Assembly: GCA_003505715.1 (NCBI GenBank)
Contig: DNXU01000235.1
Coordinates: 1,170-7,427 of the forward strand
Length of the DNA stretch: 6,258 nucleotides
Reading direction: 5' to 3'
DNA from: Cyanobacteria bacterium UBA8803
Lineage (GTDB): Bacteria > Cyanobacteriota > Cyanobacteriia > Cyanobacteriales > Coleofasciculaceae
This document shows, piece after piece, positions 1 through 6,143 of the stretch. The notes beneath the pieces were generated by a model. It was not told where the DNA came from and made no database searches. It saw only the letters and a list, made by a program, of their open reading frames with translations. How positions within the stretch are numbered: position 1 is the first letter of the stretch; each line of letters opens with the position of its first letter. A program made the position numbers and the translations under genes.

Positions 1-1725
1 AAACCCGCATTGGCTCGTGGTGAAATTCAGTGCATCGGCGCTACGACGCTGGATGAGTATCGCAAGTACATCGAAAAAGATGCGGCTCTAGAACGTCGGT
101 TCCAACAGGTCTACGTCGATCAGCCCAGCGTGGAAGATACCATCTCGATTTTACGAGGTCTCAAAGAACGTTACGAAGTCCACCATGGGGTCAAGATTTC
201 CGATAGCGCCTTGGTAGCAGCTGCTACCTTATCCACCCGGTATATTAGCGATCGCTTCTTACCAGATAAAGCCATTGACTTAGTGGATGAAGCGGCGGCA
301 AGGCTGAAAATGGAGATTACCTCCAAGCCAGAAGAACTTGACGAAATCGATCGCAAAATTCTGCAATTAGAAATGGAGAAGCTGTCACTGCAAAAAGAAA
401 GCGATCCTGGCTCTTTAGAAAGGTTAGAACGGCTAGAAAAAGAACTGGCGAACCTGAAAGAAGAGCAACGGGCCTTAAATGCTCAGTGGCAGTCGGAAAA
501 AGACGTACTCGATCGCATTCAGGGCATTAAAGAAGAAATCGATCGCGTTAATGTCGAAATTCAGCAAGCCGAACGGGAGTACAACCTTAATAAAGCCGCA
601 GAGTTGAAATACGGCAAGTTAGCAGAATTACAAAAATCCCTGCAAGATGCGGAAAAACTGCTAGCGGCTAGCCAGACTAGTGGGAAGTCCCTGTTGCGTG
701 AGGAAGTTACCGAAGCCGATATTGCCGAAATTATCTCCAAGTGGACTGGCATTCCCATCAGCAAGCTGGTAGAGTCGGAAATGCAAAAACTCCTGCACTT
801 AGAAGATGAACTGCACGAGCGCGTGATCGGACAGGATGAAGCCGTTACCGCTGTTGCCGATGCTATTTTGCGATCGCGTGCTGGGTTAGCAGATCCTAAT
901 CGTCCCACGGCTAGCTTTATCTTCCTCGGCCCTACGGGTGTTGGTAAAACGGAACTGGCAAAAGCACTTGCTGCCTATCTCTTCGACACCGAAGACGCCT
1001 TGGTGCGAATCGATATGTCCGAATATATGGAGAAGCACGCCGTCTCGCGTTTGATCGGTGCGCCTCCGGGATACGTCGGTTATGAAGAAGGGGGCCAGTT
1101 GACGGAAGCCATCCGTAGGCGTCCTTATGCAGTGATTCTGTTCGACGAAATCGAGAAAGCACACAATGATGTTTTTAATATCATGCTGCAAATCCTTGAT
1201 GATGGTCGAGTCACCGATGCTCAAGGTCACACGGTAGACTTCAAGAACAGCATCATTATTATGACCAGCAACATCGGTTCGCAGTACATTTTAGATGTAG
1301 CTGGGGATGATGCCCGCTACGACGAGATGCGATCGCGGGTAATGGAAGCGATGCGTACCAGTTTCCGTCCGGAGTTCCTCAACCGCATTGATGAGGTAAT
1401 TATCTTCCACGCCTTGCAGAAATACCAGTTGCGGCAAATTGTCCAGCTGCAAACCCTGCGTTTGGAGCAACGCCTCGTCGAGCGTAAGATGTCATTAAAG
1501 TTGTCTGAAGCAGCGATCGATTTCCTCGCCGATATCGGTTACGATCCAGTCTTCGGGGCACGGCCCTTGAAGCGAGCCATTCAGCGGGAACTAGAAACCC
1601 AAATTGCCAAGAGCATCCTCAAAGGTCAATTCAATGACGGCGATACCATCTTTGTAGATGTGGAAAACGAGCGACTAGTTTTCAAACGCTTACCTGCTGA
1701 GTTGTTGACAATGGGTAATGGGTGA
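1..1725 (+). CDS. clpB: ATP-dependent disaggregase ClpB, 5'-truncated by the window edge
   Basis: Hsp100 AAA+ chaperone that, as a cytosolic hexamer, threads aggregated proteins through its pore together with DnaK/DnaJ/GrpE. The frame is open from base 1, so the TTG at 10 is not the real start. By comparison with E. coli ClpB, about 300 residues are missing (N domain, first Walker A and B). Numbering from the TTG, I see the first-ring sensor 1 region (GATTLDEYR, 10-18) and Arg fingers (RR, 29-30). A long charged coiled-coil middle domain covers about 106-230, which identifies ClpB rather than ClpC or ClpA. The second ring has Walker A GPTGVGKT (307-314), pore loop GYVGYEE (354-360), Walker B VILFDE (375-380), sensor 1 MTSN (418-421), the Arg of FLNR (459) and sensor 2 GARPLKR (516-522). 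No ClpP-binding IGF/L loop is seen. The last four residues (MGNG) and the stop come from the heptamer repeat starting at 1711. Cyanobacteria often carry two clpB genes; I cannot say which this is. Confidence 0.97.
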   Translation, partial: KPALARGEIQCIGATTLDEYRKYIEKDAALERRFQQVYVDQPSVEDTISILRGLKERYEVHHGVKISDSALVAAATLSTRYISDRFLPDKAIDLVDEAAARLKMEITSKPEELDEIDRKILQLEMEKLSLQKESDPGSLERLERLEKELANLKEEQRALNAQWQSEKDVLDRIQGIKEEIDRVNVEIQQAEREYNLNKAAELKYGKLAELQKSLQDAEKLLAASQTSGKSLLREEVTEADIAEIISKWTGIPISKLVESEMQKLLHLEDELHERVIGQDEAVTAVADAILRSRAGLADPNRPTASFIFLGPTGVGKTELAKALAAYLFDTEDALVRIDMSEYMEKHAVSRLIGAPPGYVGYEEGGQLTEAIRRRPYAVILFDEIEKAHNDVFNIMLQILDDGRVTDAQGHTVDFKNSIIIMTSNIGSQYILDVAGDDARYDEMRSRVMEAMRTSFRPEFLNRIDEVIIFHALQKYQLRQIVQLQTLRLEQRLVERKMSLKLSEAAIDFLADIGYDPVFGARPLKRAIQRELETQIAKSILKGQFNDGDTIFVDVENERLVFKRLPAELLTMGNG

Positions 1726-1801
1726 TGGGTGATTGGTAATGGGTGATAGGTGATGGTTGATAGGTAATGGGTGATAGGTAATGGGTAATGGGTAATGGGT
1801 A
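1711..1801 (+). repeat. Left (G-rich) arm of tandem heptamer repeat, STRR type
   Basis: Thirteen consecutive 7-bp units of consensus ATGGGTR run without a phase break. The variants are ATTGGTA, ATAGGTR and ATGGTTG; the last three units are all ATGGGTA. The array overlaps the last five codons of clpB and provides its TGA. Such short tandemly repeated heptamers (STRR) are known from filamentous cyanobacteria. Read on the minus strand they give meaningless repeats of the type PLPITHY. With the C-rich arm at 1831-1928 this forms an imperfect inverted repeat with stems of about 90 bp. Confidence 0.93.
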
Positions 1802-1830
1802 ACTGTACAACAAGGTGGCTTTTGCCCAAT

Positions 1831-1928
1831 TACCAATCACCAATCACCCATTACCAATTAACAATCACCCATTACCAATTACCAATCACCAATCACCCAT
1901 TACCAATCACCCATTACCAATCACCCAT
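1831..1928 (-). repeat. Right (C-rich) arm of tandem heptamer repeat, STRR type
   Basis: Fourteen consecutive 7-bp units of consensus YACCMAT lie here, with a degenerate fifteenth (GCCCAAT) at 1824-1830. One unit is TAACAAT. This is the reverse complement of the family at 1711-1801, but ATTGGTR units dominate here while ATGGGTR dominates in the left arm. The arms are therefore not a fresh inverted duplication of each other. About 22-29 bp of unrelated sequence separates them. The array ends 15 bp before the ATG of the small membrane protein gene, so a transcript from clpB would carry a very large hairpin here that could hinder read-through or decay. There is no T tract typical of an intrinsic terminator. 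Confidence 0.93.
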
Positions 1929-1943
1929 CACTACTAAAATCTT

Positions 1944-2141
1944 ATGAGTCCACTCCCTCCATCAGAAACGCTGATCTATGCTTATATTTTTGCCATTACT
2001 CTCGCGCTGACTGTGATGATTTATTTGCTGAGAGGTTTTGGCATTCTCACTTTTATTCCGGGTGGTTTTCTGTTGCTCTTGATTTTGGGTTCGATTGGGA
2101 CGGGAATTGTGTATGGCGTTCAGAAAACGCGACGTTATTAA
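1944..2141 (+). CDS. Small two-helix membrane protein of unknown function
   Basis: A 65-residue protein with two hydrophobic stretches long enough to cross the membrane, about residues 10-29 and 34-59. They are joined by a short turn with one Arg (LLRGFG, 28-33). The C-terminus ends in basic and aromatic residues (QKTRRY), which suggests that the C-terminus lies on the cytoplasmic side (positive-inside rule). I think it resembles small hypothetical proteins conserved in cyanobacteria, but I recognise no named family. The ATG is the first start after the heptamer array and no Shine-Dalgarno sequence precedes it, which is common in cyanobacteria. The antisense frame at 1962-2252 is rich in Asn, Gln and Ser and does not look like a folded protein, which favours this strand. 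Its role is unknown. Confidence 0.75.
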   Translation: MSPLPPSETLIYAYIFAITLALTVMIYLLRGFGILTFIPGGFLLLLILGSIGTGIVYGVQKTRRY

Positions 2142-2156
2142 CATAAGAATGATGTA

Positions 2157-2215
2157 GGGGCGAGTCGCGTGCCAAAAGGCAATGGGGTAACCAATTGAAT
2201 CTATTGACTCGCCCT
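2157..2215. repeat. Imperfect inverted repeat in the leader between two genes
   Basis: GGGCGAGTC at 2158-2166 is matched perfectly by GACTCGCCC at 2206-2214, and one more G-T pair is possible at 2157/2215. The 39-base interior can fold further: GCC AAAA GGC at 2171-2180, and the small palindrome GGTAACC at 2186-2192. No T tract follows, so it is not a classical terminator. The opening (TAGGGGCGAGTC) resembles dispersed intergenic palindromes seen in many cyanobacterial genomes; that resemblance is from memory. The right arm overlaps a CCCTCCT stretch (2212-2218) complementary to the ribosome binding site at 2329-2334. Confidence 0.7.
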
Positions 2216-2287
2216 CCTCAGAAATAAGTATCCGATGAAGGGGTGAGATCAATCTTAGGGACGATTAAGGGTACTCGCGGCATTCAG

Positions 2288-2338
2288 TAACCTCCTTATA
2301 GGCATAACAATGCCAAGAAGCAATACCTAGGAGGGTTA
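2288..2338 (+). promoter_or_regulatory. Leader hairpin that masks the ribosome binding site of the ChaB-domain gene
   Basis: The Shine-Dalgarno sequence AGGAGG (2329-2334) lies six bases before the ATG at 2341. It is very strong for a cyanobacterium and fixes the start. The stretch 2288-2296 (TAACCTCCT) pairs with 2329-2338 (AGGAGGGTTA) through nine base pairs with one bulged G (2333). Three further pairs are possible (A2298-T2328, G2301-C2327, G2302-C2326). The enclosed sequence holds a perfect small hairpin, GGCAT (2301-2305) with ATGCC (2310-2314) around the loop AACA; it uses G2301 and G2302, so it excludes the last two of those pairs. The pairing is seen directly. Control of translation, for instance as an RNA thermometer or by a trans-acting factor, is inference. 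Masking of the ribosome binding site by a UCCU-type stretch is known for hsp17 of Synechocystis. Confidence 0.55.
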
Positions 2339-2340
2339 GA

Positions 2341-3108
2341 ATGGCTGACGAATATAGACCAGAACGTACAGTTTCGGCTGTCTTTAAACAAGAAGAGCAA
2401 TTAGATAATGTGGTGCGGCGGCTGCTGGATCGGGGGGTTCCTCAAGATCATATCTCGGTGATGGGTAAGAATTTTCAATCCCAAACCCGCATTGCTGGGT
2501 TTATTTCTAAGCGTGATGTGATTTTAGGTGGCTTGCGCACGGGAGCAATTTTTGGTTCCTTATTTGGTTCGTTTTTAAGCCTGCTGACAGGTGTTGGGGT
2601 GTTATTTATTCCCTTCCTCGGTTCGGTTGTAGCGGCAGGGCCTTTAGGTGCTGTACTGTTGGGGGCGGTTAGCGGTGCGATCGCGGGGAGTGCTGGTGCT
2701 GGTTTAGTGTCGGTGTTAGTCGCGCTGGGAATGCCGGAAGACAAAGCGACTGTTTATCAAACTCGTCTAGAGGCTGGTGAATTTCTAGTTATGGCAGAAG
2801 TTCCATCTGACCGATCTGGAGAATATCAGCTACTGTTACAAAGTGCTGGTGGGGAAGAAGTGCATGTGAGCAACATGACTCTGCCTCGTCCCTGTCCTGG
2901 TCGTTGTAATGATACCACTGATTTGTCTCCGGAAGTCCGGTCTCATCTATCAGAAGATGCTCAGGGAACTTTCATTGAGCGTTACAATGCCGTATTAGAT
3001 GATACTGAAGACCCCATGAAGGCCGAACAAGCGGCTTGGGCAACTATTCATCAGCAGTATGACGAAGATGAAAATGGCGTGTGGTCTAAGCAAAAAATGG
3101 CTGTTTAG
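2341..3108 (+). CDS. Membrane-associated stress-type protein with C-terminal ChaB domain
   Basis: A 255-residue protein with three visible parts. Residues 9-50 (TVSAVF, then [21 protein letters not shown]) and 131-180 (a MPEDKA helix, then [13 protein letters not shown]) look like the two halves of a YflT/general stress protein 17M-type alpha/beta domain. Between them, residues 60-130 form a Gly- and Ala-rich hydrophobic region with small residues spaced like glycine zippers, enough for two or more membrane helices. Residues 195-250 match the ChaB domain (LSPEVRSHL, a central helix with [10 protein letters not shown], then DENGVW). ChaB was first named as a regulator of the cation antiporter ChaA in E. 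coli, but its biochemical role is unclear and no chaA is in this window. The linker carries a CPGRC motif (Cys185, Cys189). The start is set by AGGAGG six bases upstream, itself inside a hairpin. A stress or membrane-homeostasis role is inferred from the domains and from clpB nearby. Confidence 0.87.
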   Translation: MADEYRPERTVSAVFKQEEQLDNVVRRLLDRGVPQDHISVMGKNFQSQTRIAGFISKRDVILGGLRTGAIFGSLFGSFLSLLTGVGVLFIPFLGSVVAAGPLGAVLLGAVSGAIAGSAGAGLVSVLVALGMPEDKATVYQTRLEAGEFLVMAEVPSDRSGEYQLLLQSAGGEEVHVSNMTLPRPCPGRCNDTTDLSPEVRSHLSEDAQGTFIERYNAVLDDTEDPMKAEQAAWATIHQQYDEDENGVWSKQKMAV

Positions 3109-3118
3109 TTAACCTCTC

Positions 3119-3160
3119 AAAAAAACTCTGTAGGTGCGTTATCGCTTGGCGTAACGCACC
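3119..3160 (-). terminator. Strong hairpin between convergent genes, possible terminator of the CHAT gene
   Basis: GGTGCGTTA (3133-3141) pairs perfectly with TAACGCACC (3152-3160). Inside, CGC (3143-3145) pairs with GCG (3149-3151) around a 3-base loop, leaving one bulged T. Read on the minus strand, the hairpin is followed after seven bases by seven T (the A run at 3119-3125), as expected for an intrinsic terminator of the minus-strand gene ending at 3282, though the gap is longer than ideal. On the plus strand no T tract follows. The same stem (GGTGCGTTA with its complement) is a common dispersed palindrome in cyanobacteria as I recall, so it may be a repeat element used as a terminator. 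Confidence 0.5.
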
Positions 3161-3198
3161 ATCGCCAATACTAATATCAATTTGATTCGTTCATTATT

Positions 3199-3225
3199 GT
3201 TTAAGAAAGTCGAGCTGGCTTAAAC
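3199..3225. repeat. Short inverted repeat downstream of the CHAT gene
   Basis: GTTTAAG (3199-3205) and CTTAAAC (3219-3225) form a perfect 7-bp stem with a 13-base loop. It lies in the 3' region of the minus-strand gene, and no T tract follows on either strand. A small palindrome, ATCAA-T-TTGAT (3176-3186), lies next to it. AT-rich stems of this size arise by chance fairly often, so a function is not supported. Confidence 0.3.
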
Positions 3226-3281
3226 CTAACGTGGTGAGGAGAGAGCTGCTAAATTGCAAGAAGTGACGGCGTTTCATAAGA

Positions 3282-6143
3282 TTATTCTGCCTCTCCAATT
3301 AACGTAAATGCTGCCCAATCTTTAGGATCGGGATATTGTTGTTTAATGCTCAGCATTGCCTGACGCAAGGCTTGGGCTTTATCTGGATTTTGCTGCATCT
3401 GGCGGTAAAATTCAGTCATCAACTGGGCAGTAGATACATCTGGCACTGACCAGAGGGATACAACTACGCTGGGAACCCCAACAGCAATAAAAGAACGAGA
3501 CAGTCCAATGATGCCATCCTCTCCAATGCGTCCACTTCCTGTATTGCAGGCACTCAAGACTACGAGTTCAGCGTTTAATTTTAACTTGAGAATGTCGGCA
3601 GCAGTCAGGAAGCCATTATTGTTCTGAGCGGCAACTAAATCGAATTCGGTCGGTGTGTTGTTAAGAAAATGGGTCAGGTCGGTTAGTTGCCCCTCTAACC
3701 CTCCTCCAAGGCGGTAATCTGACTCTTCCTCGCTAGTAAAATCCCGACCTCTGCCGGAAGGGGCAAGCGCGATCGCACCTGAGAATCCGCTGAATCCATC
3801 TATTAATCCGTGAGTGGCAAAGTGAATGATTCGTGCCGTAGGCATCTTTTGCACGACGGCAGTTTTAGTGGCAGCTTGACCAATTAGGGCTTGGGTTTTG
3901 AGCAAAGTTGCGATCGCCTGTGCTTCCTTTTCCGCTCCCGGTAATGGTTGCAACGGCGCGGGAGCCTGCCCGAGTGCAGGTGGGAAGCTAGGCATAATCG
4001 GATTTCCGACGACTAAATATTCATCACTGCTAACTCCAGATGTTGTGTCCTTAAGTCGTTCCCGTTGTTGACGGGTTAGCTCTAGTACCTGAATTGATGG
4101 CGCTGTGAGAATTGTGTGTTTTTCAATCAAGTACTTACCCTGCTCATCTTGCAAAGCACTAAAAGGAATTAAAAACAGAGCGCTTTTAGGAATGAAAATG
4201 ACACGCGCTTTTTCATCACTGGGCAAAAGATCGGCAATTGGTTCAATTAGTAGTTGATATAGTTTTTGTAACGATTGCTTTTGGTCAGCTTTTGGTGCCT
4301 GGACAACTGCAATACTGGCGCGATCGCTAACACCAATGGATTGACGGATATTAGTTACGAGGTCTTCTGTAGAGGCACTCTGTTGCTGTCCCTGAGGCTT
4401 TAGATCAACCCTACGAAATACTATCTCATCAGTTGGTTTAACCACCCAAATATAGAGTTCCAATGTTTGAGGTTGTTCACCTTGAACTCTTAATTTATTT
4501 GGAACAATTGAATACTCAACAAGAGTAGAGTTTTGCGCTTTCGCTATTTGTTTAATCTGCTCAATTGTCGGTGACTCAGTTACTGGTAACCTTTGTGGTA
4601 AGCTCGGTTGAGTTGATTGTTCTCGTCTAGGGCTGGCAAGTAAATCCACCACAGCACGCGCCCTTCCCTGCTCAGCAACTTCTAGGGCAGCATCAGTTTT
4701 GTTTTGAGCAATCAGAACTTTTTGTAGCAGAATATAAAGACCTGCTTGTTCCTCCACAAGTGAGACTTTTTCTTGGTCACTTCTTTTATTTCGTCGAGAT
4801 TCTGCAACCTGAACTCCTTCAACTAGAACTCTCTCTGCGTCAGCAAACTTTCCAGTTTCGTAAAGAGCCATTCCTAAATAGCGTAAAGCCAATTCCTCAT
4901 ATGTTCGGAACCTCACACCTAGAAATTGTGCTGAACCTGTCATAGCTTCTCGGTTTGTGAGTTCCCGCGCTAGCGCCAAAAGCTGTTGAGCGTTTTCAAT
5001 CCCTTGGTTGTAATCGCCCTTTTTAAAGTAAATCTCGCTCAGGGTATACAGCGCCTGCACCTCTGTTGAGTAATCTTTGAGTTCCCGCGCTAAAGCTAAG
5101 GACTGCTGACTGTACTCAATTGCTTTGGCATAATCACCTAACTGAGTGTAACCACCGGCTAGATTGTCTAAAAGTATTGCCTTGTTTTTGCGATCGCTAC
5201 TTCCCTGATAGAACGGTAACAATTGTTGTGTGTACTCAATTGCCTTGCTATAGTTTCCTGCATCATGGGACGCTTTGCCGAGCATATGGAGAATTTCAAG
5301 TTCCCACCGTTGGTCTTTGAGTTCTCGTACCATTGGTAAAAGCTGCTCAAACGACTCAAGAATTTGCTTAGCATAAGTCTTTTGATATAAGTAATTAGTG
5401 ATTAATACACTAACGGGTCTTGCTTGCCGTGTGACTGAGGCATCGTTGAGTTCTTTTGCCAGTCTCAAAAGCTGATTAAAATAATCCAACCCTTTGTCAT
5501 AGTTATTTAGGGAAAGGTAAGTTTGTGTCAGAGCATTTAACGTGTTGGCTTCTAGTTCACTGCTGTTGACTTTCCGTGCGATCGCAAGTGACTGTTGAAA
5601 GTACTCAATCGCTTTAGCATAGTCACCGAGTGCATCATAAAATCTGGTGTAGTTGCTAACGGAGCCGTTGCTAGCGATGCCTTCGCTGTCATAGCTGCCT
5701 ACATCACTTATGTCATAGCCGTCCGACGCTTGCTCATAGTAACCCCATCCCAGATTGTTAAGAGCTTTTCCTTCCAACTGGTGGTCATGAATCTCTCGTG
5801 CGATCGCCAATGCCTGCTCGCTGTATTCAATGACTAGAGATGTACTATAGCCACGATAATGCTCTCCCAAATAGGCTAAGGTTTGCCCTTCCCCTTGGCG
5901 GTTTTTAATCTCTCGATAAATCGCTAAGGCTTGTTCAAACGAATCAACGGCATCGGTATCCTCGTCATAAAGCTGCTCAATCCCTTGCTTTAACAGTAGA
6001 TCTGCCTCAGCTTTCCGGTTGGCTGGTGTCTGCGCTAACACCTGTGGCACTCCCAAAAGCGTTGTCAAATTGAGGCTTCGAGGCGTTTCTATTGTGACGC
6101 TGAGTAGAGCGAGCAAGGTAAGTCCGATTCTTGGTAGACGCAT
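3282..6143 (-). CDS. Exported TPR-repeat protein with C-terminal CHAT peptidase domain
   Basis: A 953-residue protein. Residues 1-37 have basic residues followed by hydrophobic stretches and end in VLA before QTP, which looks like a signal peptide and suggests export to the periplasm or beyond. About 50-450 are tetratricopeptide repeats with helix B motifs near 65, 105, 178, 218, 261, 301, 341 and 381, mostly exactly 40 residues apart. The 73-residue step from 105 to 178 contains a 33-residue insertion (138-170). CHAT (caspase HetF-associated with TPRs) occupies about 620-950, with the expected His in HFATHG (His778) and Cys in LSACNTG (Cys866), followed by GVPSVVVSLW. Both catalytic residues are present, so an active cysteine peptidase is plausible. 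The substrate is unknown. Cyanobacteria carry many such proteins, and HetF is a known relative. Between His and Cys there is an unusually long Gly/Asn-rich segment (about 795-840). The ATG at 6143 is the first start after an in-frame TAG ten codons upstream; no Shine-Dalgarno sequence is seen. Confidence 0.93.
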   Translation of the reverse strand: MRLPRIGLTLLALLSVTIETPRSLNLTTLLGVPQVLAQTPANRKAEADLLLKQGIEQLYDEDTDAVDSFEQALAIYREIKNRQGEGQTLAYLGEHYRGYSTSLVIEYSEQALAIAREIHDHQLEGKALNNLGWGYYEQASDGYDISDVGSYDSEGIASNGSVSNYTRFYDALGDYAKAIEYFQQSLAIARKVNSSELEANTLNALTQTYLSLNNYDKGLDYFNQLLRLAKELNDASVTRQARPVSVLITNYLYQKTYAKQILESFEQLLPMVRELKDQRWELEILHMLGKASHDAGNYSKAIEYTQQLLPFYQGSSDRKNKAILLDNLAGGYTQLGDYAKAIEYSQQSLALARELKDYSTEVQALYTLSEIYFKKGDYNQGIENAQQLLALARELTNREAMTGSAQFLGVRFRTYEELALRYLGMALYETGKFADAERVLVEGVQVAESRRNKRSDQEKVSLVEEQAGLYILLQKVLIAQNKTDAALEVAEQGRARAVVDLLASPRREQSTQPSLPQRLPVTESPTIEQIKQIAKAQNSTLVEYSIVPNKLRVQGEQPQTLELYIWVVKPTDEIVFRRVDLKPQGQQQSASTEDLVTNIRQSIGVSDRASIAVVQAPKADQKQSLQKLYQLLIEPIADLLPSDEKARVIFIPKSALFLIPFSALQDEQGKYLIEKHTILTAPSIQVLELTRQQRERLKDTTSGVSSDEYLVVGNPIMPSFPPALGQAPAPLQPLPGAEKEAQAIATLLKTQALIGQAATKTAVVQKMPTARIIHFATHGLIDGFSGFSGAIALAPSGRGRDFTSEEESDYRLGGGLEGQLTDLTHFLNNTPTEFDLVAAQNNNGFLTAADILKLKLNAELVVLSACNTGSGRIGEDGIIGLSRSFIAVGVPSVVVSLWSVPDVSTAQLMTEFYRQMQQNPDKAQALRQAMLSIKQQYPDPKDWAAFTLIGEAE
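5634..5732 (-). mobile_element. 99-bp in-frame insertion in a TPR, SDR-like palindrome inside
   Basis: This stretch encodes residues 138-170 of the TPR-CHAT protein (low complexity: Asp, Gly, Ser, Tyr). It interrupts a TPR exactly at the turn between its helices. Removing it restores GYYE-ALGDYAKAIEY and the 40-residue spacing. Within it, GCTAACGG (5655-5662) and CCGTTGCTAGC (5665-5675) form a palindrome with a 2-base centre and a 3-base bulge. TGTCATAGC occurs twice, at 5687-5695 and 5711-5719, 24 bp apart. Palindromes of this look are known in cyanobacteria as short dispersed repeats that insert even within genes. That the stretch is an insertion is well supported by the repeat register; that it moved as an SDR is inference. 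Confidence 0.5.

Noticed and set aside
561..1230. Minus-strand frames of about 115 residues inside clpB
   Set aside because: Shadow frames of a strongly conserved plus-strand gene; no recognisable protein features.
1626..1829. Minus-strand frame of 67 residues across the end of clpB and the G-rich array
   Set aside because: It translates the heptamer array as PLPITHY-type repeats and then clpB antisense. This is a well-known false gene type in cyanobacterial genomes.
1711..1928. CRISPR array interpretation of the repeats
   Set aside because: Units are 7 bp, directly adjacent and without spacers; they match the STRR type.
2204..2231. Candidate sigma-70 type promoter: TTGACT at 2204-2209 with TAAGTAT around 2225-2231
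   Set aside because: The -10 match is poor, the spacing is 15-16 bp, and the -35 word is part of the inverted repeat. It would give a leader containing the masking hairpin, but support is too weak for a feature.
1962..2252. Minus-strand frame of 96 residues antisense to the small membrane protein
   Set aside because: Low-complexity Asn/Gln/Ser/Arg sequence, no domain, no ribosome binding site; it mirrors the plausible plus-strand gene.
2475..2744. Minus-strand frame of 89 residues in the ChaB-domain gene
   Set aside because: Pro/Ala/Thr-rich antisense of the Gly-rich membrane segment; a composition artefact.
5595..5837. Plus-strand frame of 80 residues opposite the TPR region
   Set aside because: Antisense of the TPR repeats and the insertion; no start signal or family resemblance.
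3282..6143. CRISPR-linked TPR-CHAT (Craspase-type) interpretation
   Set aside because: No cas gene or CRISPR array in the window, and the protein has a signal peptide, unlike the cytoplasmic CRISPR-associated protease.
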